Of a stretch of 64,000 nt of DNA, positions 1 through 9,324 are shown one piece after another; the stretch's first letter is position 1, and every line of letters begins with the position of its first letter. The position numbers were made by a program, and so were the translations under genes. Source of the DNA: Jeotgalibacillus campisalis (GTDB taxonomy: Bacteria > Bacillota > Bacilli > Bacillales > Jeotgalibacillaceae); NCBI RefSeq assembly GCF_000829515.1, contig NZ_JXRR01000008.1:248001-312000 (forward strand). Reading direction: 5' to 3'. The notes beneath the pieces were generated by a model, which saw only the letters and a list, made by a program, of their open reading frames with translations, was not told the DNA's origin and did no database searches.

Positions 1-1
1 A

Positions 2-3000
2 CCGGAAATAGACGCACAGGCAATAGTAAATATTGACTTAATAGAAGAACAAATTAAGCAATTTTCTGAGGAAAACTTGAACATGGGAATTAATGGAGAT
101 CAGTTGGCGTACATTAACTTTACATCAGGAACGACTGGTAATCCTAAAGGTGTGATGATCTCCCACTACAATTTAGTAAACTCGTACAATGGCTGGGAAG
201 AAGCTTATGAGCTTTCTATTAATACTACTAGTCATCTTCAAATGGCCAGCTTTTCATTTGATGTTTGTACTGGTGATATTGTGAGGGCTTTATTGTCAGG
301 CTCTAAGCTTGTCTTATGTAATAAAGATGACCTGTTGGATCCTTCTAAACTCTATCAACACATACTTGATCACGAAATAGATTTTGCTGAATTTACTCCT
401 ATAATTTTCCGACAGCTTGTTCAGTATATAGAGCAAAAGGGATTTAAGCTTGATATTGCTTGTATTGTTTTAGGATCTGACAGTTGGTACATGAGTGAAT
501 ACAAACACTTTCTTTCTCTTATGGAGCCCAAAACACGCTTGATTAATTCTTATGGTTTGACAGAAGACACCGTTGATACCTCTTATTTTGAATGGAACCA
601 ACAGGATGTAGCCAGTGATACTGTGCCTATCGGGAAAGCTCTATTAAACAAACAGCTTCTAATAGTAGATCAGTATGGTAATTTAGTGCCAAATGGAGTC
701 CCAGGCGAAATATTCGTTGCTGGAAAAGGAATTGCACGAGGTTATATCAATCGTCCGGATTTAACAGAGGAGAGATTTATTCCGAATCCATTTGACGAAG
801 GCAAAACTAAAGTATATAAAACTGGAGACATTGGACGATACTTGCGTGATGGAAATGTTGAATTGATTGGCCGTCTCGATGATCAAGTTAAAGTTCGTGG
901 TATTCGAATAGAAATTAGTGAAGTAAATAGCATATTAATTAGTCATCCAAACATTAAAGAAAGCTGTGTAATCGAGCAACACCGAGATGGTGTGAATCAT
1001 TTGATAGGCTACTATACAACAAGAGGAGAAGAGTTAACGAGTATCGACTTGAGAAAATATATGAAAAAAACCCTCCCGGAATATATGATTCCGTCTCATT
1101 TAATAGAAGTTAATCATATACCTATGTCTCCAAATGGGAAGGTTGATAAAAAGTCTTTACCGAGTCCGGATTTGTCTGAAATACGAATAACCAATTATGT
1201 AGGAGCTACAACACTTGTTGAAAGTATGGTTCAAACTATATGGGAAGAAGCTTTTAAAACTTCACGCATAGGAATAAATGAAGACTTTTTTGAGCTGGGA
1301 GGACACTCACTTCTAGCAATCCAAATAAAAAATCAGATCCAACAAACATTTTCTATAGAGTTACCTGTACAAACATTATTTCAATCACCAACCATTATGG
1401 AAATAGCAAAGATTATCGAAATAAAAAAGAGGCATGTTAAAGAAAATGTCCTTGATATACCGATTGCGGTTCCTGATCCAGTTAATCGTTTTGCGCCCTT
1501 CCCTATGACTGATATTCAACAGGCTTACTGGGTTGGAAGAAATGATGTATTTGAATTTGGAAACATTTCTACGCATAGTTATGATGAAATGAAAGCATTA
1601 GATTTAGATATTAATCAATTTGAGTATGCTTGGAATACAATGGTTCAACGTCATGATATGCTGCGTGCAGTAATAAATGAAGATGGTACTCAACGAGTTC
1701 TAGAAGAAGTTCCTTACTACTCTATAAAAACGTATGACCTAGAAGAGGCAGATGAAAATATAATAGAAGAAAAGATGAAAGAAATACGTAATGAAATGGC
1801 CCATCAACAGCTGCCTGCTGTCTCATGGCCGACATTTGATGTCCGTATTACAAAATTGCCTGGTTCAAGAAGAATTCACTTTTCAACAGATGCTATTTTT
1901 TGGGATGCCTGGAGTTTTGTTACCGTGATTAAGGAATTAGTGATGGTTTATCAGAGACAAGAATCAGAGCTTAAGAAACTGGATTTTACGTTCCGTGATT
2001 ATGTGTTAGCTGAAAAAAATATAAAAAATACAGTAGCTTACAGCAAAGCCAGAAATTATTGGAAAGCGAAGATTAGTAGTCTTCCACCTGCACCAGAGTT
2101 GCCTTTAGCTATAAATCCAGCATCTATAAAAAGGCCAACCTTTACTAGGCTTCACAAAGTGTTAAATAAGGAAGCATGGGCTGAACTTAAAAAGAAATCA
2201 ATGAAACATGGCTTAACACCTACAGCTTTATTGCTTGCAATTTATGCTGAAGTGTTGAGTGAATTCAGTAAGACCCCTTCTTTTTCATTAAATCTAACAT
2301 TTCTTAATAGGCATCATGTACATCCACAGGTTAATGAGGTCGTGGGAGAGTTTACCTCACTTATGCTATTGTCTGTTACGAATGATTTATCAACTTCTTT
2401 TGTGCAACGCGCAAAAAAAATTCAAGAAGAACTATGGAATGATCTTGAGCATAATTATATTTCGGGAGTTGAAATTCTAAGAGAGATAACCCGTATACAA
2501 GGATCAGCAACACAAGCAAAAATGCCTGTTGTATTTACATCAGCTTTGGTTGTGCCAGTCCCGGATCAAGATGAAGCCCCAATCCCTTTTCGCCCTATTA
2601 ATGAGGATGGTGTAACACAAACATCACAAGTATGGCTTGATTGTGGGGTTTGGGAAGATACTAAACAGCTAATGTGCAATTGGGATGTTGTTAAAGAAGT
2701 TTACCCTGATGGTTTTGTAGAGGAAATGTTTGAGGCGTTTTTTAACTTAATTGAACTTCTAGCCGACAGTGATGAATGGTGGGATCAAGTGTCACTTCCT
2801 ATACTTCCACGTTCTCAAATGATAATAAGAGAAGAAACGAATGCAACAGAAAAGGAGTACAATGCTCAGTTTCTTCATTCTTTCATGGAAGAGCAGTTAA
2901 GAGTTAGGCCTAATGAGGTATTCCTTCAAACAACAAAAGAACAATTGACATTTGCTGAAGTAGATCGAAAATCTAATCGTGTGAGTCAATGGATAAGTAG

Positions 3001-4651
3001 TCAGGGAGTTAAACCAGATCAATTAGTAGCGATCGTGATGGAAAAAGGATGGGAGCAGATTGTCGGCATCTTGGGTATTTTAAAAGCTAATGCTGCCTAC
3101 GTACCCATAAGTCCTACGCTTCCAAAGGATAGAATTCATAACCTGATAGAGATTAGTGATACTAAGATAGTTCTTACTCAATCAAAATTAACGCATTTTA
3201 CAGATGAACTATCTGATATCAGTCTTATATATATTGATGATGAAGCAAGGTATTCTCAATATGATGCTACTACTCCAACTAATTTGATTCAGCCAAGTAA
3301 TTTAGCCTACGTCATTTTCACTTCTGGTTCTACTGGCACCCCAAAAGGAGTTATGATTAGTCATGAAAGTGCCGTTAATACAATCCTGGACCTAAATGAG
3401 AGATTAGCTGTTGATGCAAATGATAGAATTCTGGCGCTATCTAATCTTAACTTTGACTTAAGTGTGTATGATATTTTTGGAGCATTACAAGCAGGAAGTA
3501 CAATAGTCATCCCTGACGAAGAGTTGACGTTAGATCCCGGCCATTGGTATAACCTAATCGTTAAATATGAGGTAACAGTTTGGAATTCAGTACCTCAATT
3601 AATGTCTTTGTTAACGGAGAGTGTCTATAGAAATGGCAAGGAAATCCCGTTGTCACTTCGTATTGTTATGATGAGTGGTGATTGGATTCCGCTGTCTTTA
3701 CCAGATCAAATCAAGAATGTATCAGCAAATAATAAAATGGAAATTTTTTCATTAGGAGGAGCAACTGAAGCGTCTATCTGGTCTATTCTTTATCCAATAC
3801 AAACAATAGCAGATGAGTGGAAAAGCATCCCCTATGGAAAACCAATGAAAAATCAACAAATTTTTATTTTAAATCATAAACTTGAATACTGCCCGAATTG
3901 GGTGCCAGGTCATATATATATAGGGGGAAAAGGACTGGCTCAAGGCTATTGGAAAGATAAAGAAAAAACCAGAGCAAGCTTTATTTTTCATCCGAAAACG
4001 GGGGAAAGACTCTACCGAACTGGGGATTTAGGACGGTACCTGCCTGATGGAAATATTGAATTTCTTGGTCGTGAAGATAGTCAAGTAAAGATACAAGGTT
4101 ATCGCATTGAACTTGGAGAAATAGAGTCGACACTTTGTTCATTTCCAACAATTAAAAAAGCAGTTGTATTAGTTCAACAACAACATAATGGAAATAAGGG
4201 TTTAATAGCATTTTATGAAAGTGAAGATGGAGAATCGAGCGATAGTATTAAGCTATTTCTTGAAAAGAAGCTACCTGCCTATATGATTCCAGGTCAATTT
4301 ATCGAAATTAATGAAATTCCTCTCAGCGCAAATGGAAAAGTGAATAGACAAGCATTATTCAAACTTGTAAAAAATTTCGCTACTTACCAAAAGGTATGGA
4401 AAAAACCATCAACTGAATTGGAAAAAAGTCTAGCTTTAATCTGGTCTGAATGGCTCGATGTAGAAATTGAAACAATAGGAATAGAGAATAATTTCTTTGA
4501 ATTGGGCGGAGATTCGATGCAAGCAATTAGAATGATATCGGACATTCAGAATAGTTATTCTCAAAGTATTCCTTTGCGACAATTTTATCAAAAACCTACA
4601 ATCAAAGATTTAACTGAATTGATAAGCAGCAGTCAAAATGTTCTACTATAA
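2..4651 (+). CDS. Non-ribosomal peptide synthetase, A-PCP-Cy-A-PCP (5' end outside window)
   Basis: The reading frame is open to the left edge, so the N-terminus is missing. Order seen: adenylation domain 1 (A3 motif TSGTTGNPKG near 122), carrier protein (LGGHSL, Ser codon 1307-1309), a heterocyclization domain (PMTDIQQAYWVGR, then DAIFWDAWS at 1889-1915, the DxxxxDxxS signature), adenylation domain 2 (FTSGSTGTPKG near 3319), and a final carrier (LGGDSM, Ser codon 4514-4516). Specificity residues read by eye: A1 D-V-G-E-I-L-S-V-D-K, near the Bacillus ornithine code; A2 D-L-Y-N-M-S-L-I-W-K, one change from the cysteine code. The inferred product segment is a basic residue followed by a cysteine-derived thiazoline. 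There is no C-terminal thioesterase, so release or further extension needs another protein. Domain calls are firm; substrates are inference. Confidence 0.95.
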   Translation, partial: PEIDAQAIVNIDLIEEQIKQFSEENLNMGINGDQLAYINFTSGTTGNPKGVMISHYNLVNSYNGWEEAYELSINTTSHLQMASFSFDVCTGDIVRALLSGSKLVLCNKDDLLDPSKLYQHILDHEIDFAEFTPIIFRQLVQYIEQKGFKLDIACIVLGSDSWYMSEYKHFLSLMEPKTRLINSYGLTEDTVDTSYFEWNQQDVASDTVPIGKALLNKQLLIVDQYGNLVPNGVPGEIFVAGKGIARGYINRPDLTEERFIPNPFDEGKTKVYKTGDIGRYLRDGNVELIGRLDDQVKVRGIRIEISEVNSILISHPNIKESCVIEQHRDGVNHLIGYYTTRGEELTSIDLRKYMKKTLPEYMIPSHLIEVNHIPMSPNGKVDKKSLPSPDLSEIRITNYVGATTLVESMVQTIWEEAFKTSRIGINEDFFELGGHSLLAIQIKNQIQQTFSIELPVQTLFQSPTIMEIAKIIEIKKRHVKENVLDIPIAVPDPVNRFAPFPMTDIQQAYWVGRNDVFEFGNISTHSYDEMKALDLDINQFEYAWNTMVQRHDMLRAVINEDGTQRVLEEVPYYSIKTYDLEEADENIIEEKMKEIRNEMAHQQLPAVSWPTFDVRITKLPGSRRIHFSTDAIFWDAWSFVTVIKELVMVYQRQESELKKLDFTFRDYVLAEKNIKNTVAYSKARNYWKAKISSLPPAPELPLAINPASIKRPTFTRLHKVLNKEAWAELKKKSMKHGLTPTALLLAIYAEVLSEFSKTPSFSLNLTFLNRHHVHPQVNEVVGEFTSLMLLSVTNDLSTSFVQRAKKIQEELWNDLEHNYISGVEILREITRIQGSATQAKMPVVFTSALVVPVPDQDEAPIPFRPINEDGVTQTSQVWLDCGVWEDTKQLMCNWDVVKEVYPDGFVEEMFEAFFNLIELLADSDEWWDQVSLPILPRSQMIIREETNATEKEYNAQFLHSFMEEQLRVRPNEVFLQTTKEQLTFAEVDRKSNRVSQWISSQGVKPDQLVAIVMEKGWEQIVGILGILKANAAYVPISPTLPKDRIHNLIEISDTKIVLTQSKLTHFTDELSDISLIYIDDEARYSQYDATTPTNLIQPSNLAYVIFTSGSTGTPKGVMISHESAVNTILDLNERLAVDANDRILALSNLNFDLSVYDIFGALQAGSTIVIPDEELTLDPGHWYNLIVKYEVTVWNSVPQLMSLLTESVYRNGKEIPLSLRIVMMSGDWIPLSLPDQIKNVSANNKMEIFSLGGATEASIWSILYPIQTIADEWKSIPYGKPMKNQQIFILNHKLEYCPNWVPGHIYIGGKGLAQGYWKDKEKTRASFIFHPKTGERLYRTGDLGRYLPDGNIEFLGREDSQVKIQGYRIELGEIESTLCSFPTIKKAVVLVQQQHNGNKGLIAFYESEDGESSDSIKLFLEKKLPAYMIPGQFIEINEIPLSANGKVNRQALFKLVKNFATYQKVWKKPSTELEKSLALIWSEWLDVEIETIGIENNFFELGGDSMQAIRMISDIQNSYSQSIPLRQFYQKPTIKDLTELISSSQNVLL

Positions 4652-4711
4652 TATTCATTTTTTCCAAATAAAATAGTGAAAAAACTGATCACTACGAAGG
4701 AGTTAATCATC

Positions 4712-5470
4712 TTGTTAGACAATAAGTGGATTACAGTAAATGATTTGAAGCCGGAGGCCAAGTATCGCATATTTTGTTTTCCATACGCTGGAGGGTCTTC
4801 TTCAATCTATAATAGTTGGTACAAGCACCTGCCTGATGATATTGAACTCTTTTCTATTGAATTGCCGGGCAGGGGCCGCAGAATATCAGAGCCCCCAATA
4901 CGCAACATGAATCTATTAATAAGAACCATGGTCAAGGAGTTATTACCTTACTTTAAAGAGAAAAGGTTTATATTTTTTGGGCATAGTATGGGGGCATTAA
5001 TCAGCTATGAGCTAGCAATTACTTTGTTGAACAGCGAGGGGATTAGTCCTGAGAAATTATTTGTCTCTGCTCATCGTGCTCCGCACATTCCAAGAGTCTC
5101 TTCTCAAACCTTTAAACAATCTGATGAAATATTAATTCAAAAGTTAAAAGAATTAAACGGAACTGCAGAGGTTATTTTAAATACACCTGAATTATTGGAT
5201 TTAATACTTCCCATAATGAGAGCAGATTTGGAGTTATGTGAGACTTATAAATTTAATCATTCCTATCCACTTCCTATACCGATTACAGCATTTGCAGGTG
5301 ATAGTGACAAAAATGTATTAATTGACTCTGTAACAAAGTGGGATGATGTAACCTCAGATAAATTCAATCTAGAAATAGTGAAAGGCGATCACTTCTTTAT
5401 CAATGAACAATCAGAAGAAATTACTAAGAAAATAGTGGAGCTATTATCAGTTCAAAACTATGTTAAATAA
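4712..5470 (+). CDS. Type II thioesterase of the NRPS cluster
   Basis: An alpha/beta-hydrolase of the GrsT/SrfAD type, which in NRPS pathways clears misprimed carrier proteins. Visible motifs: FCFPYAGGSSS near the N-terminus, the nucleophile elbow GHSMGA, a late Asp in AGDSD and the catalytic His in KGDHFF. It follows the synthetase by about 60 bp and is probably cotranscribed. The frame also offers a GTG at 4676, but that has no ribosome binding site. The TTG at 4712 lies 9 nt after AAGGAG (4697-4702) and gives the usual short N-terminus, so it was chosen. It is not a release domain for the synthetase. Confidence 0.9.
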   Translation: MLDNKWITVNDLKPEAKYRIFCFPYAGGSSSIYNSWYKHLPDDIELFSIELPGRGRRISEPPIRNMNLLIRTMVKELLPYFKEKRFIFFGHSMGALISYELAITLLNSEGISPEKLFVSAHRAPHIPRVSSQTFKQSDEILIQKLKELNGTAEVILNTPELLDLILPIMRADLELCETYKFNHSYPLPIPITAFAGDSDKNVLIDSVTKWDDVTSDKFNLEIVKGDHFFINEQSEEITKKIVELLSVQNYVK

Positions 5471-5530
5471 AGTGTTAGGTCCTATTGTTTAGTTGAGCGA
5501 TTTTGTAACAGCAAAGATAAATCTTAAAGA

Positions 5531-5748
5531 ATGAAAGAGGATCTAAGGAAACCAATTTTCACTGTAATTGTAAAGGATGACTTGCTTCAATTGTATAAGA
5601 TCACTGACGCACTGGCTTTACCGGGGCTGCTTCTCTTTTTAGCAGTAAACGTCACGGACTACAAAGTAGCTAAAAATATGGCAACGCGACTCCGCAGTGG
5701 TTAATAGTCGGTTCAGTCCTGCTTGTTGCAGTACTTATGACCCTTTGA
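5531..5748 (+). pseudogene. Remnant of a small membrane protein (frameshifted)
   Basis: From ATG 5531 a frame runs 57 codons with a hydrophobic stretch (LALPGLLLFLAV) and stops at 5702. Shifting one base there continues as LIVGSVLLVAVLMTL to a stop at 5746-5748, so the two frames together look like a two-helix membrane protein with one frameshift. The upstream ribosome binding site is weak. The family was not recognised. It could be chance coding, but the two hydrophobic halves meeting at one point favour a broken gene. Confidence 0.35.
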
Positions 5749-5804
5749 TGTAGAAGCTTAAGTATAGGTTGTCCTATTAGATTTAATTGAACAAACAGAA
5801 CTAA

Positions 5805-5842
5805 GAAAAAGCGCAAATCCTCAGAGGGTTTGCGCTTTTTTT
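5805..5842 (+). terminator. Rho-independent terminator
   Basis: A hairpin of AAAAAGCGCAAA paired with TTTGCGCTTTTT around a short loop, followed by a T run. It probably ends the NRPS/thioesterase transcript. Confidence 0.8.
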
Positions 5843-6111
5843 AAGAAATTCTTAAAGAAATAATACAAGTCATCCTATCAGCCAAATTCAAAATACGCGG
5901 GATCAACTGCATTTTAAAGGAAATTGGTTCTGTTTTTGTCTTAAAATAAGAGCTTCTGTCGAGTCTATTCCGAAATGTTCAGGTTCAATTTATAATTGGG
6001 TTAACGGGTTTGGGGGAACGAAAGGCAAGGGGAAATCTTATAAATAGAGAAAATGGTGCGAACTTCCCTTTTGGTATTAGAATTAGCAACACAACCACTA
6101 AAATCAGCAAA
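5843..6111. other. Intergenic stretch, nothing recognised
   Basis: About 270 bp with no supported gene, hairpin or strong promoter on either strand. It separates the NRPS transcript from the KTSC gene and looks like decayed accessory DNA. Confidence 0.5.
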
Positions 6112-6125
6112 GGCGGTGAAGAAAC

Positions 6126-6356
6126 ATGGAAATGCGTCCTGTTAAATCTTCTCTAATTACAGCAATCGGCTACGATCAATTTAATGAGATTCTGCGCATC
6201 CAATTTCGCACGGGAACATTCGATTACTATAGAGTGCCCAAATACATTTTTGAACACCTGATGAGTTCATTTTCAAAATCACGCTACTATGCAAGCTATA
6301 TAAAAGATTCTTATACCTATTTAAAAGTAGTAAAAGAGCGGGAACTTACGTATTAG
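6126..6356 (+). CDS. KTSC domain protein
   Basis: A 76-residue protein matching the small KTSC family: a beta-strand pattern with VKSSLITAIGYD at the start, LRIQFRTGTFDYYRVP in the middle and SRYYASYIKDSY near the end. KTSC domains occur alone or attached to lysyl-tRNA synthetases and nucleases; the biochemical role is unknown. The start has a GGCGGTGA binding site. It has its own terminator and no clear operon partner, and sits in the accessory stretch between the NRPS cluster and the helicase pair. Confidence 0.75.
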   Translation: MEMRPVKSSLITAIGYDQFNEILRIQFRTGTFDYYRVPKYIFEHLMSSFSKSRYYASYIKDSYTYLKVVKERELTY

Positions 6357-6370
6357 ATAAAGAGAAAAAA

Positions 6371-6418
6371 AGGTTCGTAAATGAGAGAGAGGGGCTCTCG
6401 TTTGCGGGCTTTTTTTAT
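6371..6418 (+). terminator. Terminator after the KTSC gene
   Basis: An 11-bp stem with G-U pairs (GTAAATGAGAG with CTCTCGTTTGC), followed by a run of seven T. Confidence 0.75.
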
Positions 6419-6495
6419 TGTGAGATTAGTTATGAAAAAATGGTACAATTGAATCATGGAATTGAAGCTTTCTTTAGAATGAAAGGAGTTATGTT

Positions 6496-6822
6496 ATGCC
6501 TAAATACAATAAATTAGTTAGAGATTATATTCCCCAAATAATAGAGCAGTCTGGAAGTAAATATTCAGTCAAAACCTTGGGTAATGAAGAATACATAATA
6601 GAGTTAAAAAAGAAAATGCACGAAGAGATTGCTGAGTATGAGGAAGCAAAGAATGATCAGGATGCGGTAGAGGAGCTGGCAGATTTACTGGAACTGGTGT
6701 ATGCAGCTGCTGAAAGTCATGGTACTTCTGTTGAGCATTTGGAGAGGGTTCGTATGACGAAAGCTGAGAAGCGTGGAGCCTTTAAGGATAAAGTATTTTT
6801 GATTGAGGTAGAGGATGAGTAA
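6496..6822 (+). CDS. MazG-like nucleoside triphosphate pyrophosphohydrolase
   Basis: A 108-residue all-alpha NTP pyrophosphohydrolase-like protein. It begins MPKYNKLVRDYIPQII, typical of the phosphoribosyl-ATP pyrophosphohydrolase-like branch. The metal-binding helices are HEEIAEYEEA and EELADLLELVYA, giving the EExxE and ExxD pattern of the MazG superfamily. It would hydrolyse an NTP or related nucleotide to the monophosphate and pyrophosphate; the substrate cannot be read. Its end overlaps the start of the helicase gene by 8 nt, implying translational coupling and a joint role. Ribosome binding site AAAGGAG is clear. Confidence 0.85.
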   Translation: MPKYNKLVRDYIPQIIEQSGSKYSVKTLGNEEYIIELKKKMHEEIAEYEEAKNDQDAVEELADLLELVYAAAESHGTSVEHLERVRMTKAEKRGAFKDKVFLIEVEDE

Positions 6823-9235
6823 TCTTAAGCTAATTACCAATCAATTGCTTGATGAGTTAGTTTATTCAATTGATCGAGCAAAGGAAATCTATATACTCAC
6901 TGCCTTTACCATGCGTACGGGCATTGAGAAGTTGTTGCCAGAGCTGATTCAAGCTTCTGAACGTGGTGCCGATATTAAGATTTTGACTGGAGACTACCTT
7001 TGCATTACACAGCCTGCTGCACTGCGCAAAATTCTTACGGAGCTGCCGGAAATAGAAATCAGGCTCTGGCTGAGCAAGGGACGATCTTTTCATCCGAAGG
7101 CTTATTTATTTGGTTTAGAGCAGGAAGACCATGTGATTGTCGGTTCATCTAACTTATCAGCTTCTGCTTTAACACATGGAGTGGAATGGAATTTATCTTC
7201 GCGATCAGAAGATGGCAATTTATTTGATGAGTCTGTCATGCAGTTTATGTCTTTATTCTACAATGATCAAACGGTGCCTTTAAACATGGAAACAGTTGAC
7301 CTCTATGAAAAACGATACGAGAGATTTCATGAAAACTCTAACACTGCGAGAGATTGGACTGAAATAGAAGAAGTAGAAGTCATGTATGGGGACTCGGAAA
7401 ATAAAGATCTTATCGTTATTGAACCTCAAGAAACCTATAAATTGCCGACGCCTTCTCCGCGTCCTGCTCAGGAAATGGCACTCTCTAAACTGGAAGAAAC
7501 CAAGGTGCTTGGTTACGAAAAGGCATTGGTCGTTATGGCGACTGGACTGGGAAAGACGTACCTTGCTGCGTTTTTTGCAAAATCATTTTCTCGGGTTTTG
7601 TTTATCGCTCATAGAATAGAGATACTAGAGCAAGCAAAAAAATCTTTTAACCACGTGATGCCAGATAGATCTTTGGGAATTTTGAATGGCTCTTTAAAAG
7701 AAAAAGAGACAGAATGCGTTTTTGCCTCGGTTTCAACGCTATCTTTGAAGAAACATCTAGAATCGTTTGATCCTGATCACTTTGATTTGATTGTTGTGGA
7801 TGAATTTCATCATGCAGCAGCAAAGTCTTATTTGAAAATTATAGAGCACTTCAACCCTTCGTTTATGCTTGGTATCACTGCGACACCGGATCGGCATGAT
7901 GGAAAGGATGTATTTGCTTTATGTGATGGGAATGAAGCGTTTCGTCTTAACTTTTGGGAAGCGATCCAGCAAAAGTGGTTAGCACCTTTTCATTACTATG
8001 GAATCTACGATGAAACGGATTATTCTCAGATAAGATGGCTTGGAAATCAATACGATGAAGAACAGCTTCTTCAACTACAGCTTCGGGAAGAAATGGCAGA
8101 GAAGATTTTTCATGCCTGGGAGAAACATAAGCAAACTAGAACAATCGGTTTTTGTTCTTCTATTAGACAAGCTGAATATTTAGGTTCCTACTTTAAGCAG
8201 ATGGGAATGCGAGTTGCAGTTCTGCATTCCAGATCGGTTGTTTCCAGGGGAAGTGCGATTGAACAGTTGCATAACGAAGAATTGGACATTATTTTTACAG
8301 TAGATTTGTTTAATGAAGGCGTGGATATTCCCCCAGTCGATACCTTGTTATTTGTCCGGCCAACGGAATCATTAACGGTATTTACTCAGCAATTAGGCCG
8401 TGGCTTGCGTTTATTTGATAACAAGGAACATTGTACAGTTATTGATTTAATCGGAAACTATCGAAATGCTGACATAAAATTAAAAGTATTGGATCGCGAT
8501 CCGGAGAAATACGGCGAAAAAACAAAAAAAGTAGAACCATTCATTCCTGATTTGTGTGAGTTAAATCTGGATACAAGATTAATTGATTTGTTTAAAGAGA
8601 TGAGAAAACAGAGGTTAAACGCTAAAGAAAGATTATTGCATGAGCTCAGTGAGCTGACACTTGAACTGGGAAGAAGACCCTCGTATCTGGAGTTTCACCG
8701 ATTATCTGGCGGTGATAGTTCAAATGTGAAAAGAGAGTTTGGATCATACCCTGCATTTTTGATAGAATCAAACTCTTTATCTCAAAACGAAAATGTAGTG
8801 GCTGACAATTACAGATTGTGGTTAGAGGAAGTAGAGAAAACGATAATGACCAAAAGCTATAAGATGGTTCTTCTGCTTGCGATGATGGAACGTGGGGAAT
8901 CAGAGTGGTTCAAACCGATAACTGCAACAGATGCAGCTTTCTTTTTCCATGACTATGTTACGGCGAAACGATACCGTTTAGTTGATTTCAGTGATAAACA
9001 AGGTAAAGATCTGATTGAGTATAACCAGAAGAAAATTGCTAATTTAATTAAAAATATGCCAATGGATAAATGGGCAGGTTCATCGATAGGAATTGCTATG
9101 AAAGATGGCGACACGTTTTGGTTTGAACTTGGGGAGGTTAAAGAAGAGCATAAACGATCATTGTATGAGTTCACAAAGGAGATTTGTGAGTACCGAGTTG
9201 AAAATTATTTTGAGAGAAAATCTGAAAGCCGATAG
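6815..9235 (+). CDS. PLD-nuclease / SF2 helicase fusion (DEAD/DEAH family)
   Basis: An 806-residue fusion. Residues ~10-130 form a phospholipase-D-type nuclease half with HPK (H93, K95) and GSSN (110-113), the HxK...N pattern. Residues ~210-550 are a superfamily 2 helicase: Q motif around RPAQE, Walker A MATGLGKT (241-248), DEFHH (329-333), TAT (355-357) and a motif VI of QQLGRGLRL. The last ~230 residues were not recognised. Such proteins likely translocate on DNA or RNA and cut or process it. The overlapping upstream pyrophosphohydrolase and the accessory setting suggest a two-gene mobile or defence module; that role is inference. Confidence 0.88.
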   Translation: MSNLKLITNQLLDELVYSIDRAKEIYILTAFTMRTGIEKLLPELIQASERGADIKILTGDYLCITQPAALRKILTELPEIEIRLWLSKGRSFHPKAYLFGLEQEDHVIVGSSNLSASALTHGVEWNLSSRSEDGNLFDESVMQFMSLFYNDQTVPLNMETVDLYEKRYERFHENSNTARDWTEIEEVEVMYGDSENKDLIVIEPQETYKLPTPSPRPAQEMALSKLEETKVLGYEKALVVMATGLGKTYLAAFFAKSFSRVLFIAHRIEILEQAKKSFNHVMPDRSLGILNGSLKEKETECVFASVSTLSLKKHLESFDPDHFDLIVVDEFHHAAAKSYLKIIEHFNPSFMLGITATPDRHDGKDVFALCDGNEAFRLNFWEAIQQKWLAPFHYYGIYDETDYSQIRWLGNQYDEEQLLQLQLREEMAEKIFHAWEKHKQTRTIGFCSSIRQAEYLGSYFKQMGMRVAVLHSRSVVSRGSAIEQLHNEELDIIFTVDLFNEGVDIPPVDTLLFVRPTESLTVFTQQLGRGLRLFDNKEHCTVIDLIGNYRNADIKLKVLDRDPEKYGEKTKKVEPFIPDLCELNLDTRLIDLFKEMRKQRLNAKERLLHELSELTLELGRRPSYLEFHRLSGGDSSNVKREFGSYPAFLIESNSLSQNENVVADNYRLWLEEVEKTIMTKSYKMVLLLAMMERGESEWFKPITATDAAFFFHDYVTAKRYRLVDFSDKQGKDLIEYNQKKIANLIKNMPMDKWAGSSIGIAMKDGDTFWFELGEVKEEHKRSLYEFTKEICEYRVENYFERKSESR

Positions 9236-9280
9236 TTTCCACATTCTTTAAGCTCAACCAAGTGTATAGTACACCGCAAG

Positions 9281-9324
9281 AACCTTTCTCCTTGTGCTTT
9301 TTGGCAATTGAAGAAAGGTTTTTT
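9281..9324 (+). terminator. Probable terminator after the helicase gene
   Basis: AACCTTTCT pairs with AGAAAGGTT across a ~21-nt loop and is followed by TTTTTT. The long loop lowers confidence. Confidence 0.5.
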
